Positions 26,898 to 36,713 are shown, counted from the first letter of the stretch. The stretch: DNA of 64,000 nucleotides from Sphingomonas naphthae (GCF_028607085.1 NZ_CP117411.1:2976001-3040000); one strand, 5' to 3'. Notes: a model not told the origin generated them from the letters alone. A program made the numbers and translations.

Positions 26898-28259
26898 CTA
26901 CAGGCCTTCGCCCCCCACCCAATGCGCGTTGGAGAGGCGGCGGGCCAGCGACCACGCCTGCTGGCGAATATCGGGCACGGCCACGACTTCCCACAGACCG
27001 CCGCGTGTCATCGGGCCGATGGCATAGAGGCGCTCGTTGCGGCCGCCATCGGCGCGCAAGGCATGGGACTGGGCATCGACGTCGAGCCCCAGCCGCAGCG
27101 GATCGGGGCGGATGGTGCCGGTTGCGACGAGGTGGCGGATCAGGGATTCGTCCGATCGGAGCAGATCGCCCTGCGGCCCGGTGCAATTGACGATGCGCGC
27201 GGTGCGGGTGACCATCGCCTGCGCCTCGCCCCGTGGGCGCCAGCGCAGATCGGCATGGCTGCCATCGCCCACCGCGTCGACAAGCCTGCCGCCCGTAAAG
27301 CGCAAGCGTCCCTCGGCCACCAGCGCATCGATCCGATCGGCCACGCGCGGCGCGAGGCGATGGCGATGCACGTCCCAATATGGCCGCAGGTGGCGGAGGA
27401 AGCGCGCGCGCAGATCTTCCGGCGCCGAGGCCCACAGCATCTGCGTCACCGGGCGCAGCTCATCGACCGCCGCGCGCCATCCGTGCTGCGCGGCGCGCCC
27501 GCGGACCTGGCGGATGATGTCGCCACTGCCGCCCTGCGGCTTGTCGAGCAGGCCGGGCAAGGCGATGCCGCCATCGACATGGCGACGGGGGGCAAGGCCG
27601 CGCCGCGAAACGGCGAGGATCATGCCCCCGAAACCACGCGCATCGAGCAGCAGCGCCGCATCCACCGCCGTAAGGCCGGTGTCGATCAGCACCACCACAT
27701 CGTCGGCCCGCAACCCCTCGGCGATGTCCGACGCCCAGGGATCGGCGCGATAGACGCCCCCCGGCAAGGCGGCCGGATCGAGACCGGGCGGGGTATGCGG
27801 CGGCAGGTTGCCAAGCGCCAGCACCACCCGGTCGACGGCGATGACGCCATCGTCCGCCATGGTGAGGCGCTGGGTAGCGCCGGCCCCGTCAAGCGCGGTC
27901 ACCTCGCCCTCGATCTGCACCAGTCGCCCGTTGGACCGGACGATCGCCTCGTCCAGCATCTCGCGCAGGTAGAGGCCGTAGGTGGTGCGCGGCACGAAGG
28001 TGGCACGATCACCCTCACCACGCGCGGCCAGCCAGCGCACGAAATGATCGGGATCGTCGGGCAGCGCGCTCATATTGCCGGCGCGGACATTCAGCAGGTG
28101 GCTGGGGTGCGCCGCGCTATAGGCGACACCCCGCCCCAATTGTCGCGAGCGGCGCTCGATCAGGGTTGCGCGTGGCCCGTCGTGACGCAGCAGGTTGATC
28201 GCCAGGAGGCTGCCGGAAAAGCCCCCGCCGACGATCGCGATATGATCGGAATTGGTCAT
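26898..28259 (-). CDS. FAD/NAD(P)-binding protein (HdsA/PF13454-type oxidoreductase)
   Basis: A 453-residue flavoprotein. The N-terminal dinucleotide motif is IAIVGGGFSGSLLA (7-20), followed by LGRGVAYSAAHPSHLLNVRAG, the family signature for the FAD-NAD(P)-binding domain, and a second segment DRVVLALGNLPPH. The C-terminal part has VNCTGPQGD and YAIGPMTRGGLWEVVAVPD. No substrate-specific feature is visible. It is monocistronic, between a terminator and the efflux operon. Confidence 0.85.
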   Translation of the reverse strand: MTNSDHIAIVGGGFSGSLLAINLLRHDGPRATLIERRSRQLGRGVAYSAAHPSHLLNVRAGNMSALPDDPDHFVRWLAARGEGDRATFVPRTTYGLYLREMLDEAIVRSNGRLVQIEGEVTALDGAGATQRLTMADDGVIAVDRVVLALGNLPPHTPPGLDPAALPGGVYRADPWASDIAEGLRADDVVVLIDTGLTAVDAALLLDARGFGGMILAVSRRGLAPRRHVDGGIALPGLLDKPQGGSGDIIRQVRGRAAQHGWRAAVDELRPVTQMLWASAPEDLRARFLRHLRPYWDVHRHRLAPRVADRIDALVAEGRLRFTGGRLVDAVGDGSHADLRWRPRGEAQAMVTRTARIVNCTGPQGDLLRSDESLIRHLVATGTIRPDPLRLGLDVDAQSHALRADGGRNERLYAIGPMTRGGLWEVVAVPDIRQQAWSLARRLSNAHWVGGEGL

Positions 28260-28312
28260 GCGCCGGCCTTAACACGGACCGTCGAGCCCCTCACCGTGCC
28301 TTATTTTCGCAA

Positions 28313-29767
28313 TTAGCGCGGCACCACCCCCGCCCCGGTCGCCTGGAAGAAGGCGACCGTGTCGCTCATCCGCGCCGCGCGGGTCTGGATGAGCTGGAGG
28401 GCGGCGTTGGCGCGGACACTGGTGGCGTTGAGGAGGGTCAGCGTGCCGACGTCGCCCAGCTGGAGCTGGCGGGTGACGTAGGCGAGGTTGCGGCCGGCCG
28501 CCGCGTCACCGAGGGTGGCGGCATCGAGCGCGGCGGCGTCGGCGTCGAGGCCGGACAGCGCGTCGCTCACGTCGGCGAAGGCCTGGAGCACCGCGCCGCG
28601 ATATTGCGCCTCGGCGCCCTTCAGCGCGGCATCGGCGGCATGTTTCTGATGGAGCAAAGCCCCGCCGTGGAACAGCGGCTGGGTGAGCCCGCCGATCAAG
28701 CTCCAGAAGGGATTGCCGCCCACGAACATGTCGCCGAACTTCGTCGCGCTGCCACCCACCTGCGCGCTCAGCTGGATCGAGGGCAGGCGCGCGGCGATGG
28801 CGGTGCCGACGTCGGCCGCCGCGCCGCGCATCTGCGCCTCGGCCGCCGCCACGTCGGGCCGGCTTTGCACGATCTCGGCCGGCAAGGTCAGCGGCAGGTC
28901 CGCCGGCAGGGTCAGCGCGTCGAGCGCGGGCAGCGGCGGCAACGGGTTGCCGGGCGCCACGCCGAGCAGGGTCGCGATCAGCGCGGTCTGGTGATCGCGC
29001 GCATGTTGCAGCGTCGGCAGCGCCATCCGCGCCGCCGCGAGCGAGGCTTCCTGCGCGGCCACGTCGGTCGCGCCCACGTCGCCCAGCTGCTGGCGGCGGC
29101 GGAGCATGTCGAGCAGCCGCTGGTTGGCGTCGATACTGTCGCCGCTGGCGCGGATTTCGGCCGAAAGCATCCCGTGCTGGATCACCGCGAGGACGAGATT
29201 GGCGACTACCATCCGCCGCGCCGCATCGGTGCGATGGCCCTGCACGTCGGCGGCGGCGCGGGCCGAGGCGATGCGGCTGCGCGTGCCGCCGAAAAGATCG
29301 AGCGGATAGGTTACGCCCAGCTGCGCGGTGTGCAGCGTGTAGAGCATGTTCGCCGGATCGGCCAGGGGCGGGGCGATGGCGGCCGACGTGCGGGCGCGCT
29401 GCGCCTGATAGCCGGCGTCGATCTGCGGCAGCGCCTGACCCGAGGCCGCCCTGCCCTGCTCGCGCGCCTGCACGAGCGCGGCTTCGGCGACCTTGATATC
29501 CTCGTTGGCCGCCAGCGCGCGATCGACCAGCGCGTCGAGGTCGGCGTTGGCGAAGGCCGTCCACCACGCGCCGCCCGCCACCGGCGGCATCGCGGCGATC
29601 CGCTGCGCCGGCCCGGCATCGGGGGCGATGGTGCGGGCGACGAAGCCGGGCGATCCGGCCGGCGCCAGCGAGGCGTGTGTGTCGGGCTTGACCGGCCCGA
29701 GGGCCTGCGCCGCCCCGCTCAGGAGGAGCAGCGTGCAGGCGGCGATACGAACGGAGCGGCGGCTCAT
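28313..29767 (-). CDS. Efflux outer membrane factor (NodT/OprM family)
   Basis: A 484-residue outer membrane channel of the TolC superfamily that completes a tripartite RND pump. A signal peptide (about 1-22, RRSVRIAACTLLLLSGAAQA) precedes two OEP repeats, with typical helical barrel segments such as ALAANEDIKVAEAALVQAREQ and LPLTLPAEIVQSRPDVAAAEAQ. No lipobox cysteine was found, unlike many NodT proteins. Its start overlaps the pump gene stop by ATGA. Confidence 0.92.
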   Translation of the reverse strand: MSRRSVRIAACTLLLLSGAAQALGPVKPDTHASLAPAGSPGFVARTIAPDAGPAQRIAAMPPVAGGAWWTAFANADLDALVDRALAANEDIKVAEAALVQAREQGRAASGQALPQIDAGYQAQRARTSAAIAPPLADPANMLYTLHTAQLGVTYPLDLFGGTRSRIASARAAADVQGHRTDAARRMVVANLVLAVIQHGMLSAEIRASGDSIDANQRLLDMLRRRQQLGDVGATDVAAQEASLAAARMALPTLQHARDHQTALIATLLGVAPGNPLPPLPALDALTLPADLPLTLPAEIVQSRPDVAAAEAQMRGAAADVGTAIAARLPSIQLSAQVGGSATKFGDMFVGGNPFWSLIGGLTQPLFHGGALLHQKHAADAALKGAEAQYRGAVLQAFADVSDALSGLDADAAALDAATLGDAAAGRNLAYVTRQLQLGDVGTLTLLNATSVRANAALQLIQTRAARMSDTVAFFQATGAGVVPR

Positions 29768-32700
29768 GCGGGCTCTCCGGCGAGCGTCGGGGTGTGGCCG
29801 ATCTGGCTCATGTCCTGGCCATGGGCGCCGCGATCCTGCGGGCGGACATGGCGCGAGAAGCGGTCGATCAGCACGGGCAGGACGAGCAGGATCAGCACGG
29901 GCGCGAGCGTCATGCCGCCGACCACGACCAGCGCGAGCGGCTTCTGCACCTGACTGCCGATGCCGTTCGACAGGGCAGCGGGCAGCAGGCCGATCGCGGC
30001 GGCGAGGCAGGTCATCACCACCGGGCGCAGGCCATGTTCGATCATGGTGGCGATGGCGCCGACCCGGTCGAGCCCCTCGTCTATCGCCTGATTGAAGGTC
30101 GTCACCATCAGGATGCCGTCCATCACGGCGATGCCGAACAGGGCGACGAAGCCGATCGCGGCGGAGATGGAGAAGGCCGTGCCGGTCAGCGCCAACGCCA
30201 GCACCCCGCCGATCACCGCCATCGGGATCACCCCGAAGGCCAGCAGCGTATCGGTGAGCGAGCTGAAATTGGCGTAGAGCAGCACTAGGATGAGCGCGAG
30301 GCTGATCGGCACGACGATCTCCAGCCGGTGGGTCGCGCTGTCGAGATTGCCCAGCTCGCCCGCCCATTCGAGATGGTAGCCCGGCGGCAGCTTCACCTTT
30401 TCCATCACGCGCGCCTGCGCCTCGCCGACGGCACCGCCCAGATCGCGATCGCGCACGCTGAACTTGATCGGGATGTAGCGTTCCTGATGCTCGCGATAGA
30501 TGAAGGACGCGCCCGAGGTCATGTGGACGTCGGCCACCTCGGACAGCGGCACCTGCACCAGACCCTGCCCCGTCGACGATGGCGCGCCGATGGTGATGCG
30601 CTTGAGCGCGTCGAGGCTCTCGCGTTCCTCCGGCCGCAGGCGGACGACGATCGGGAAGTGGCGATCGGTGCCCGTCTCGTACAGGTCGCCCGCCGCCTGC
30701 CCGCCGATCGCGGCCGAGACGGTCGCGTTGATGTCGTCGGGCGTCAGGCCGTAGCGCGAGGCGCGCTGGCGATCGATGTCGATGCGGACGGTCGGCTGGC
30801 CGAGCGCGCGGAACACGCCGAGATCGGTGATGCCGCGCACTTGGCCCATCTCGGTCTGGATGCGGCTGGCGATATCCTCCAGCGTCTTGAGATCGGGGCC
30901 GAACACCTTGACCGAATTGGCGCCCTTCACGCCCGACGACGCCTCTTCCACGCCATCCTCGATATATTGCGAGAAGGCGAAGTCGACGCCGGGATATTTA
31001 GCGCGCAGCCGGGCGCCCAGCTCGTCGGTCAATTTGTCCTTCGTCATGCCCGATGGCCATTGGTCGAACGGCTTGAGCGGCGTGAAGAATTCGGCGTTGA
31101 AGAAGCCGGTCGGGTCGGTGCCGTCATCGGGCCGCCCCTGCGTGGAGGCGGTGGCCGCCACTTCGGGATAGCTCGCGATGATCTTGCGGATGCCGTTCAC
31201 GATCGGCTGCCCCTCCTCCAGCGAGATGGACGCGGGCAGGCTGGCGCGGATGTAGAGGTTGCCCTCCTCCAGATGCGGCAGGAATTCCACGCCGAGCGAG
31301 CGCACCCCGATCACGGCGGTGACGAGCAGCAGCGCCGTGCCGCCCAGCACCAGCGTCCGGTTGGCGAGCGCGAAGGCCGCCGCCGGGCGATAGAGGCCGC
31401 GCAGCCAGCGGACCACGCGCGTCTCCACCTCGTCCAGCTTGTCCGGCAGCAGCATCGCGGCCAGCACCGGCGAGACGGTGAAGGTGGCGAGCAGGCCGCC
31501 GCCGATGGCATAAGCGTAGGTCTTGGCCATCGGGCCGAAGATGTGGCCCTCCACCCCCGTCAGGGTGAACAGCGGGATGAAGCTGGCGATGATGATCGCG
31601 GCGGCGAAGAAGATGCCGCGGCTGACCTCCTGCGAGGCATGGAGGATCGCCGACATGCGCGACGCGGGCGTGAAATGGCCGACGCCCTGTTCCACATGCC
31701 TCGATCGCTCGACCATGTGGCGGAAGATATTCTCCACGATGATGACGCTGGCATCCACCACCAGACCGAAATCGAGCGCGCCGACCGACAGAAGATTGGC
31801 GGATTCGCCCTGTATGGTGAGGATCATCACCGCGAAGGCGAGCGCGAAGGGGATGGTGGTGGCGACAATGATGGCGCTGCGCAGATTGCCCAGGAACAGC
31901 CATTGCAGCAGAAAGATGAGGACGATGCCCTCGACCAGATTGTGCATGACGGTGTGGGTGGTCAGCTCGATCAGGTCGGAGCGGTCGTAGATCCGCTCCA
32001 TGCTGACGCCCGGCGGCAGGATGCCGGACGAGTTGATGGTGGCGATCTCCTTTTTGACCGCCTCGATCGTGGGCATGGATTGCGCGCCGCGCTGCATCAG
32101 CACCACGCCCATCACCACGTCGTCGTCCTGGCCGGTGCCGGCGATACCGAGGCGCGGCTGGTTGCCGATGCGGATCGAGGCCACGTCGCCCAGCAGCACC
32201 GGATTGCCGGCATTGGTGGTGACGAGGATGTTGCGCACCTGATCGGCCGACTGGATCAGGCCGACGCCGCGCACGATGGCCGCCTGCGGGCCGAAGTTGA
32301 TCGTCTGCGCGCCGACATTGCCGTCGCTCTTGCCGATCGCGGCGAGCAATTGCCCGATGGTGGCGTTGTGCGCGACGAGCCGGTCGTTATCGACCACCAC
32401 TTCGTAATCGCGCAGCTTGCCGCCCCAGCCGGTCACGTCGATCACGCCGGGGATGCGCTTCAGGCGGCGTTGCAGCACCCAATCCTGAAGGGTCTTGAGG
32501 TCCATCACCGAATAGCCGGCGGGGGCCTTCAGCCGGTAGCGATAGATTTCGCCGATCGGGCTGGTGGGGGAAATCTGCGGCTGCGCGCCACCGACGAGCG
32601 GCCCCAGCTGCGACAGGCGGTTGATGACCTTCTGCTGCGCTTCCTCGAAGCTGACGTCGTAGCTGAACTGGATGCGGATGTCGGACAGGCCGAACAGCGA

Positions 32701-32952
32701 GATCGCCCGCACCGCGGTGAGATGCGGGATGCCCGCCATCTGCACCTCGATCGGGATGGTGACGTTGCGTTCCATCTCCTCGGCCGAAAGGCCGGGGCCC
32801 TGGGTGAGGATCTCGACCATCGGCGGGACCGGATCGGGATACGCCTCGATGTTGAGATTCTTGAAGGCGATGCCGCCCGCCAGCAGCATCGCCGCCAGCA
32901 TGACGAGGATCAGGATTCGCTGGCGCAGCGCGAAGCGGACGAGACCATTCAT
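29764..32952 (-). CDS. Heavy-metal-type efflux RND transporter permease (CzcA/CusA family)
   Basis: A 1062-residue inner membrane RND pump driven by proton influx. It has the standard twelve-helix plan with two large periplasmic loops. Helix 4 carries DFGLVVDASVIIVEN near residue 400, the position of proton-relay acids in heavy-metal pumps. The N-terminus (FKNLNIEAYPDPVPPMVEI) matches the HME subgroup. The metal is not deducible: the helix-4 sequence is close to Co/Zn/Cd or Ni types rather than to CusA. It overlaps the adaptor gene upstream and the outer membrane factor downstream by ATGA. Confidence 0.93.
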   Translation of the reverse strand: MNGLVRFALRQRILILVMLAAMLLAGGIAFKNLNIEAYPDPVPPMVEILTQGPGLSAEEMERNVTIPIEVQMAGIPHLTAVRAISLFGLSDIRIQFSYDVSFEEAQQKVINRLSQLGPLVGGAQPQISPTSPIGEIYRYRLKAPAGYSVMDLKTLQDWVLQRRLKRIPGVIDVTGWGGKLRDYEVVVDNDRLVAHNATIGQLLAAIGKSDGNVGAQTINFGPQAAIVRGVGLIQSADQVRNILVTTNAGNPVLLGDVASIRIGNQPRLGIAGTGQDDDVVMGVVLMQRGAQSMPTIEAVKKEIATINSSGILPPGVSMERIYDRSDLIELTTHTVMHNLVEGIVLIFLLQWLFLGNLRSAIIVATTIPFALAFAVMILTIQGESANLLSVGALDFGLVVDASVIIVENIFRHMVERSRHVEQGVGHFTPASRMSAILHASQEVSRGIFFAAAIIIASFIPLFTLTGVEGHIFGPMAKTYAYAIGGGLLATFTVSPVLAAMLLPDKLDEVETRVVRWLRGLYRPAAAFALANRTLVLGGTALLLVTAVIGVRSLGVEFLPHLEEGNLYIRASLPASISLEEGQPIVNGIRKIIASYPEVAATASTQGRPDDGTDPTGFFNAEFFTPLKPFDQWPSGMTKDKLTDELGARLRAKYPGVDFAFSQYIEDGVEEASSGVKGANSVKVFGPDLKTLEDIASRIQTEMGQVRGITDLGVFRALGQPTVRIDIDRQRASRYGLTPDDINATVSAAIGGQAAGDLYETGTDRHFPIVVRLRPEERESLDALKRITIGAPSSTGQGLVQVPLSEVADVHMTSGASFIYREHQERYIPIKFSVRDRDLGGAVGEAQARVMEKVKLPPGYHLEWAGELGNLDSATHRLEIVVPISLALILVLLYANFSSLTDTLLAFGVIPMAVIGGVLALALTGTAFSISAAIGFVALFGIAVMDGILMVTTFNQAIDEGLDRVGAIATMIEHGLRPVVMTCLAAAIGLLPAALSNGIGSQVQKPLALVVVGGMTLAPVLILLVLPVLIDRFSRHVRPQDRGAHGQDMSQIGHTPTLAGEPA

Positions 32953-34211
32953 CCGTCGATCCCCGCTTCGTTCACGAAGATCGCGCCCGAGGTGACGATC
33001 CGCTCGCCGACGTGCAGGCCGGAGAGGATGCGCACCTTGCCGTCGCCACCCTCGGCAACTGTGACCGGGCGGCCCGAGAGCGAACCGTCGCGGTTCATCA
33101 CCCAGACGCGCGCGGCATCACCCTCGCGGATCACGGCCGAGCCGGGCACGAGCATCGCGCCCGCCTCGCTGCGGGTGTGGATCGAGAAGCTGGCGAACAT
33201 CTGCGGCTTGAGCGCGCCATCGGCGTTGGCGACGGTCGCGCGGACCGGCAGGCGGTGGCTGACCGGATCGAGCTGCGCCGCGACATTGTCGATCGTGGCG
33301 TGAAACACGCGGCCGGGCAGCGCGGGCGTGGTCACGTCGACCATGTCGCCCAGCTTCACCGCCGACGCATCGCTCTCGGCGAGCTGCGCGACCAGCCACA
33401 CGCGGCGCGGATCGGCGATTACCATCACCGGCTTGTCCCCGCCCGCCCCGACATATTGGCCGGGGGCGACGGCGCGCGCGGCGACGATGCCGCCGACGGG
33501 CGCGTGGAGCGTGGTCTCGGCGCGGATGCCCTCCACCTCGTTGGACCGCTCCAGCGCGGCGATCTCGCGCGGGCTCTTGCCGAGGATCGAGAGGCGATCG
33601 CGGGCGGCGCCCAGCCCGGCGTCGGCGCTGCGCGCGGCCGATTGCGCGGCGATCAGCTCGTTCTGCGCCTGGCGATAATCCTTCTCGGCGCCGCCCGCCG
33701 TGCGGAAGATGGCTTCCTGCCGACGCGCCGTTTCCTGCGCGATCGAGAGGGCGGAGACGGCGCTGGCGCGCTGCGCGGCGGCCGCGAACAGCCCGTTGCG
33801 GGCATCGACGAATTCGGAAGTGGCGACCTTCATCAGCGGCTGGCCGGCGCTGACGGTCTCGCCCGCCTCGACCAGCACCTGCGTCACCTGCCCCGAGAAG
33901 GGCAGCAGCACCGGCGTGCTGTGATCCTCGTCCACCGAGATCATGCCCGTCGCGGTCAGCGTGTCGATCGCATGGCCCGATCCGACCGCCAGCAGACCAA
34001 GCCCGGAAAGCTGATCCTTCGTGGGGTGGAAACGGCCATCGGTCGGCGCCTGTTCGGCCGCCGGCGCGGGCGCCGTGACATGGCTGATGCCGGCGGCGGC
34101 CAGCAGAACGGCGACCAGCCCCCCGCCCCCCATCATCAGATAGCGCCGCTGCCGATCGGGCGACAGCGCGGGGACGGACGGAAGAGGCGGTGCAATGTGG
34201 CTCTGTGACAT
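32949..34211 (-). CDS. RND efflux periplasmic adaptor (CzcB-like membrane fusion protein)
   Basis: A 420-residue membrane fusion protein linking pump and outer membrane channel. It has an N-terminal membrane anchor (about 25-45), a barrel-sandwich/lipoyl half (LLPFSGQVTQVLVEAGETVSAGQPL), a helical hairpin (about 130-215), the returning lipoyl half (TLHAPVGGIVAARAVAPG), a beta-barrel and a membrane-proximal domain. No His-rich N-terminal metal domain is present. It is first in the pump operon, 66 bp downstream of the kinase gene, with a repeat box in that gap. Confidence 0.92.
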   Translation of the reverse strand: MSQSHIAPPLPSVPALSPDRQRRYLMMGGGGLVAVLLAAAGISHVTAPAPAAEQAPTDGRFHPTKDQLSGLGLLAVGSGHAIDTLTATGMISVDEDHSTPVLLPFSGQVTQVLVEAGETVSAGQPLMKVATSEFVDARNGLFAAAAQRASAVSALSIAQETARRQEAIFRTAGGAEKDYRQAQNELIAAQSAARSADAGLGAARDRLSILGKSPREIAALERSNEVEGIRAETTLHAPVGGIVAARAVAPGQYVGAGGDKPVMVIADPRRVWLVAQLAESDASAVKLGDMVDVTTPALPGRVFHATIDNVAAQLDPVSHRLPVRATVANADGALKPQMFASFSIHTRSEAGAMLVPGSAVIREGDAARVWVMNRDGSLSGRPVTVAEGGDGKVRILSGLHVGERIVTSGAIFVNEAGIDG

Positions 34212-34255
34212 CGGCTGACCTGGGTTAGCGGGCGTTCATGCCCCGGCTAGCCGGT

Positions 34256-34274
34256 CAATCTGATGCGAAGCTGA
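34256..34274. promoter_or_regulatory. Candidate response-regulator box upstream of the RND operon
   Basis: On the minus strand TCAGCTTC-GCA-TCAGATTG, two direct half-sites 11 bp apart, the usual spacing for OmpR-family regulators. It lies 45-63 bp before the adaptor start. A better copy is at 36756-36774; the shared core TGATGCGAAGCTGAA is 15 bases on the plus strand. Confidence 0.6.
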
Positions 34275-34277
34275 AGC

Positions 34278-35654
34278 TCAGCCGTGGCGCGGAAAAATGA
34301 GGATTGCCGCGAATCCGTCCTCGTCGATCGGGTCGGCGAACTCCAGCGTGCCGCCGATCACGGCGATGGCCGATCCGACGATCGCGAGGCCGAGGCCGGC
34401 CCCGTCCGACCCCGCCGCCGATCCGCGATGGAAGCGCGCGCGCACCGCGTCGCGCTCGCCGGGTGGTATGCCCGCGCCGCGATCGATCACGGCGATGCGC
34501 AGCGCATCGGCCGTGTCGGTAAGCCGCACCGTCACGATCGCGCCCTCCGGCCCATATTTGATGGCGTTTTCGAGGAGGTTGGCAAGCGCGAGGCGGAGAA
34601 GCAGCGCATCGCCCTCCAGCGTGGTTTCGCCCTCCGCGTCCAGATCGAGCTGGATCGAGCGCCGCGCCGCGACCAAAGCCTGATCGGCCATCACCTCGCC
34701 GACGACGGCGACGACATCGACCGGCTGCACCGTCAGCCGCGCCGCATCGAGCCGCGCCAGCAGCAGCATTTGCGACACCAGCGCCGCTGCCCGATCGATC
34801 GCGGCGATCACGTCGACGGTGAGTTCGGCGCGCTGCCCCGCATCCTCGATCCGCACGAGCGCCTGAAGCTGGAGCTTGAGGGCCGACAGCGGCGTGCGGA
34901 GCTGGTGCGCGGCATCGTCGGTGAACTGTCGCTCGCGCGCCAGCACCGCCTCGATCCGGCCGAACAGATCGTTGAGCGTCACCACCAGCGGCACCAGATC
35001 GCGCGGCCATTCCGCCAGATCGAAGCGATGCGTGTCCCCCGGCTGGCGCTCGCCGAGCGAGCTGCCGAGCCGGCGAAGCTGGAACAGCCCGCCCTGCAAC
35101 GCCAGCCACAGCAGGATCGCGCTGCCGCCGACCAGCAGCAGCACCGGCCACACCAGATCGCGCGCCACGTTCCAGATCAGCGCGTTGCGGATCGCGCGCT
35201 GTTCGCCCACCTGGATCAGCAGATGATCGCGCGGCACGGCGAGGCTGTAGATGCGCCACGCCACCCCGCCGATCCGCACCGTCTTGAGGCCGGCTTTGGT
35301 GGGCAGCAGGTGGATCGGCGGCGCGCTGTCCGACCCGACCAGCTTGCGCCCGTCGCGCGAGATCATGAACATCCGCCAGTCGGCCGATCGCTCGAAGGCG
35401 TCGAGATCCTCGTCGCTCAGTACATCCTCGGCCAGCGAGATGGTGCGCCCTTCGGCGCGCACGTCGTCCAGCTCCTCGGCCATCAGCGCGTAGAGCGTGT
35501 CGGCGGCGGTGATGAGATCGACGTCGGCCTCATGCTTGATCTGGCGCCGGGCGACATGGAGCACGGTCAGCGCCATGGCGACGCTGATGAGGATCGTCAG
35601 CAGCAGCAGCCGGCCATAGAGGCGCGCGGCCAGGGATGACCGCGCCTTCCTCAT
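34278..35654 (-). CDS. Sensor histidine kinase, QseC/PmrB type
   Basis: A 458-residue membrane kinase. Two transmembrane helices (about 12-32 and 163-183) bracket a periplasmic sensor domain with LITAADTLYALMAEELDDV. A DHp domain contains the phospho-accepting His in DDAAHQLRTPLSALK near residue 249. The ATPase domain shows NAIKYGPEG, DRGAGIPPGE and GAGLGLAIV. The start overlaps the response-regulator stop by ATGA. The direct neighbour downstream is the RND operon, so metal or envelope stress is the likely signal. Confidence 0.93.
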   Translation of the reverse strand: MRKARSSLAARLYGRLLLLTILISVAMALTVLHVARRQIKHEADVDLITAADTLYALMAEELDDVRAEGRTISLAEDVLSDEDLDAFERSADWRMFMISRDGRKLVGSDSAPPIHLLPTKAGLKTVRIGGVAWRIYSLAVPRDHLLIQVGEQRAIRNALIWNVARDLVWPVLLLVGGSAILLWLALQGGLFQLRRLGSSLGERQPGDTHRFDLAEWPRDLVPLVVTLNDLFGRIEAVLARERQFTDDAAHQLRTPLSALKLQLQALVRIEDAGQRAELTVDVIAAIDRAAALVSQMLLLARLDAARLTVQPVDVVAVVGEVMADQALVAARRSIQLDLDAEGETTLEGDALLLRLALANLLENAIKYGPEGAIVTVRLTDTADALRIAVIDRGAGIPPGERDAVRARFHRGSAAGSDGAGLGLAIVGSAIAVIGGTLEFADPIDEDGFAAILIFPRHG

Positions 35655-36307
35655 TTGGGGATCATGTAGCCGAGGCCCCGCGCCGTCAGGATCGCATCCT
35701 TGCCGAACTTGCGGCGCAGCGCCGACACGGCGACCTCGATCGTGTTGCTCTCGATCTCGGTCTCGTCGTCGTAGAGGCCCGCTTCCAGATCGGCCTTCGA
35801 CACGAAGCGGCCGGCGCGGCGCATCAGCATGGCGAGCAGGCGATATTCCTTGGCGGTGATCGCCACCCGCTCCTCGCCGCGCCACGCGACCCGGCCGGTC
35901 AGGTCTAGGCGGATGTCGCCCGTCACCACCATGTCGCTCGACCGGCGATCGGCGCGGCGGACCTGCGCGCGGATACGGGCCAGCACCTCGTCCAGATCGA
36001 GCGGCTTGACCAGATAATCGTCTGCCCCGGCATCGAGGCCGGCCACCTTCTGCGCCTGCCGGTCCTGCGCGGTGATGATGATGACGGGGGTGTCGTCGTG
36101 CCGGGCGCGCAGGATGCGCAGCGCCTCGATCCCCGGCATCCCCTCCAGCCCGAGATCGAGCAGGACGATATCGTACATTTCGGCCGGGCTCGCCGCGACG
36201 AGATCGTCGCCCGCCGTCACCCAGTCGACGCGATGCCCGGCCGTCTCCAGCCCGCGCTTGAGCGCGGAGCCGAGCAGCCGATCATCCTCCACCAGCAGGG
36301 TTCGCAT
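35651..36307 (-). CDS. OmpR-family response regulator (QseB/PmrA type)
   Basis: A 218-residue two-domain transcription factor. The receiver domain (1-118) has the acidic pair ED (8-9), the phosphorylation site D51 in IVLLDLGLEGMPG, the T near 79 and KPLD. The winged-helix DNA-binding domain (about 130-215) has VAITAKEYRLLAMLMRRAG. Its probable binding boxes, tandem TCAGCTTC repeats, lie at 34256-34274 and 36756-36774. The start at 36307 (MRTLLVEDD) is preferred; an in-frame ATG at 36316 is possible. Confidence 0.93.
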   Translation of the reverse strand: MRTLLVEDDRLLGSALKRGLETAGHRVDWVTAGDDLVAASPAEMYDIVLLDLGLEGMPGIEALRILRARHDDTPVIIITAQDRQAQKVAGLDAGADDYLVKPLDLDEVLARIRAQVRRADRRSSDMVVTGDIRLDLTGRVAWRGEERVAITAKEYRLLAMLMRRAGRFVSKADLEAGLYDDETEIESNTIEVAVSALRRKFGKDAILTARGLGYMIPK

Positions 36308-36354
36308 GGGCGCCATTAGGACCGCCCCGCCACAAAAGCCAAGCGGGCCATGGA

Positions 36355-36632
36355 TCAGCGGCCGAAGTGGCGGGTCACGCCGATCGTCACCTGATCCAGC
36401 CAGCGGGTCGCGATCAGCGGGCGGGTTTCCGTGCCGAGCAGACGATCCCGGTTGGCCTGCGCGACGACGCTCCAGCGGCCGCCGACATGCTGCATCCCCA
36501 TCAAAGCGAGGCCGGCGGTGGCTTATTGCGGCGGGCGCTGGCGGGCGATCAGCGGCCGGCCGGCGGCGTCCATGCCGAAGCGGCTGCGCACGAAGCGGTT
36601 GTCGGCCCAGGCGGCGCGCGCCTCCACGCCGA
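36355..36632 (-). pseudogene. C-terminal remnant of a MipA/OmpV-type outer membrane protein
   Basis: The minus-strand frame reads like the C-terminal third of a MipA/OmpV protein: VEARAAWADNRFVRSRFG, then LMGMQHVGGRWSVVAQ, DRLLGTETRPLIAT and a terminal IGVTRHFGR ending at TGA (36355-36357). An in-frame TAA at 36523-36525 interrupts it. There is no start or signal sequence; the 5' two thirds are missing and replaced by the HAD-phosphatase fragment. MipA genes are common targets of QseBC/PmrAB-like systems, matching the adjacent two-component genes. Confidence 0.6.
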
Positions 36633-36713
36633 TCAATCGGCGAGCTGCGAGAGGATCAGGTCGGTCGTGTCACGAGTCGTGATCGTGCCGTCGAAATCGC
36701 AGAATATGTGCAT
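36633..36713 (-). pseudogene. N-terminal fragment of a MtnX-like HAD phosphatase
   Basis: Twenty-six codons beginning MHIFCDFDGTIT with TTDLILSQLAD, the conserved start of MtnX/HAD-IB phosphatases (DxDGT nucleophile motif), then a stop at 36633-36635. A strong GGAGGTGAGG site precedes the ATG. The rest of the enzyme (about 190 residues) is absent, and the downstream sequence belongs to a MipA-like remnant, so this is a deletion junction. Confidence 0.6.

Noticed and set aside
30328-33303. 991-codon open frame opposite the RND pump
   Set aside because: No family motif, no ribosome-binding site and a His/Arg/Gln-heavy composition; the minus strand encodes the complete RND permease.
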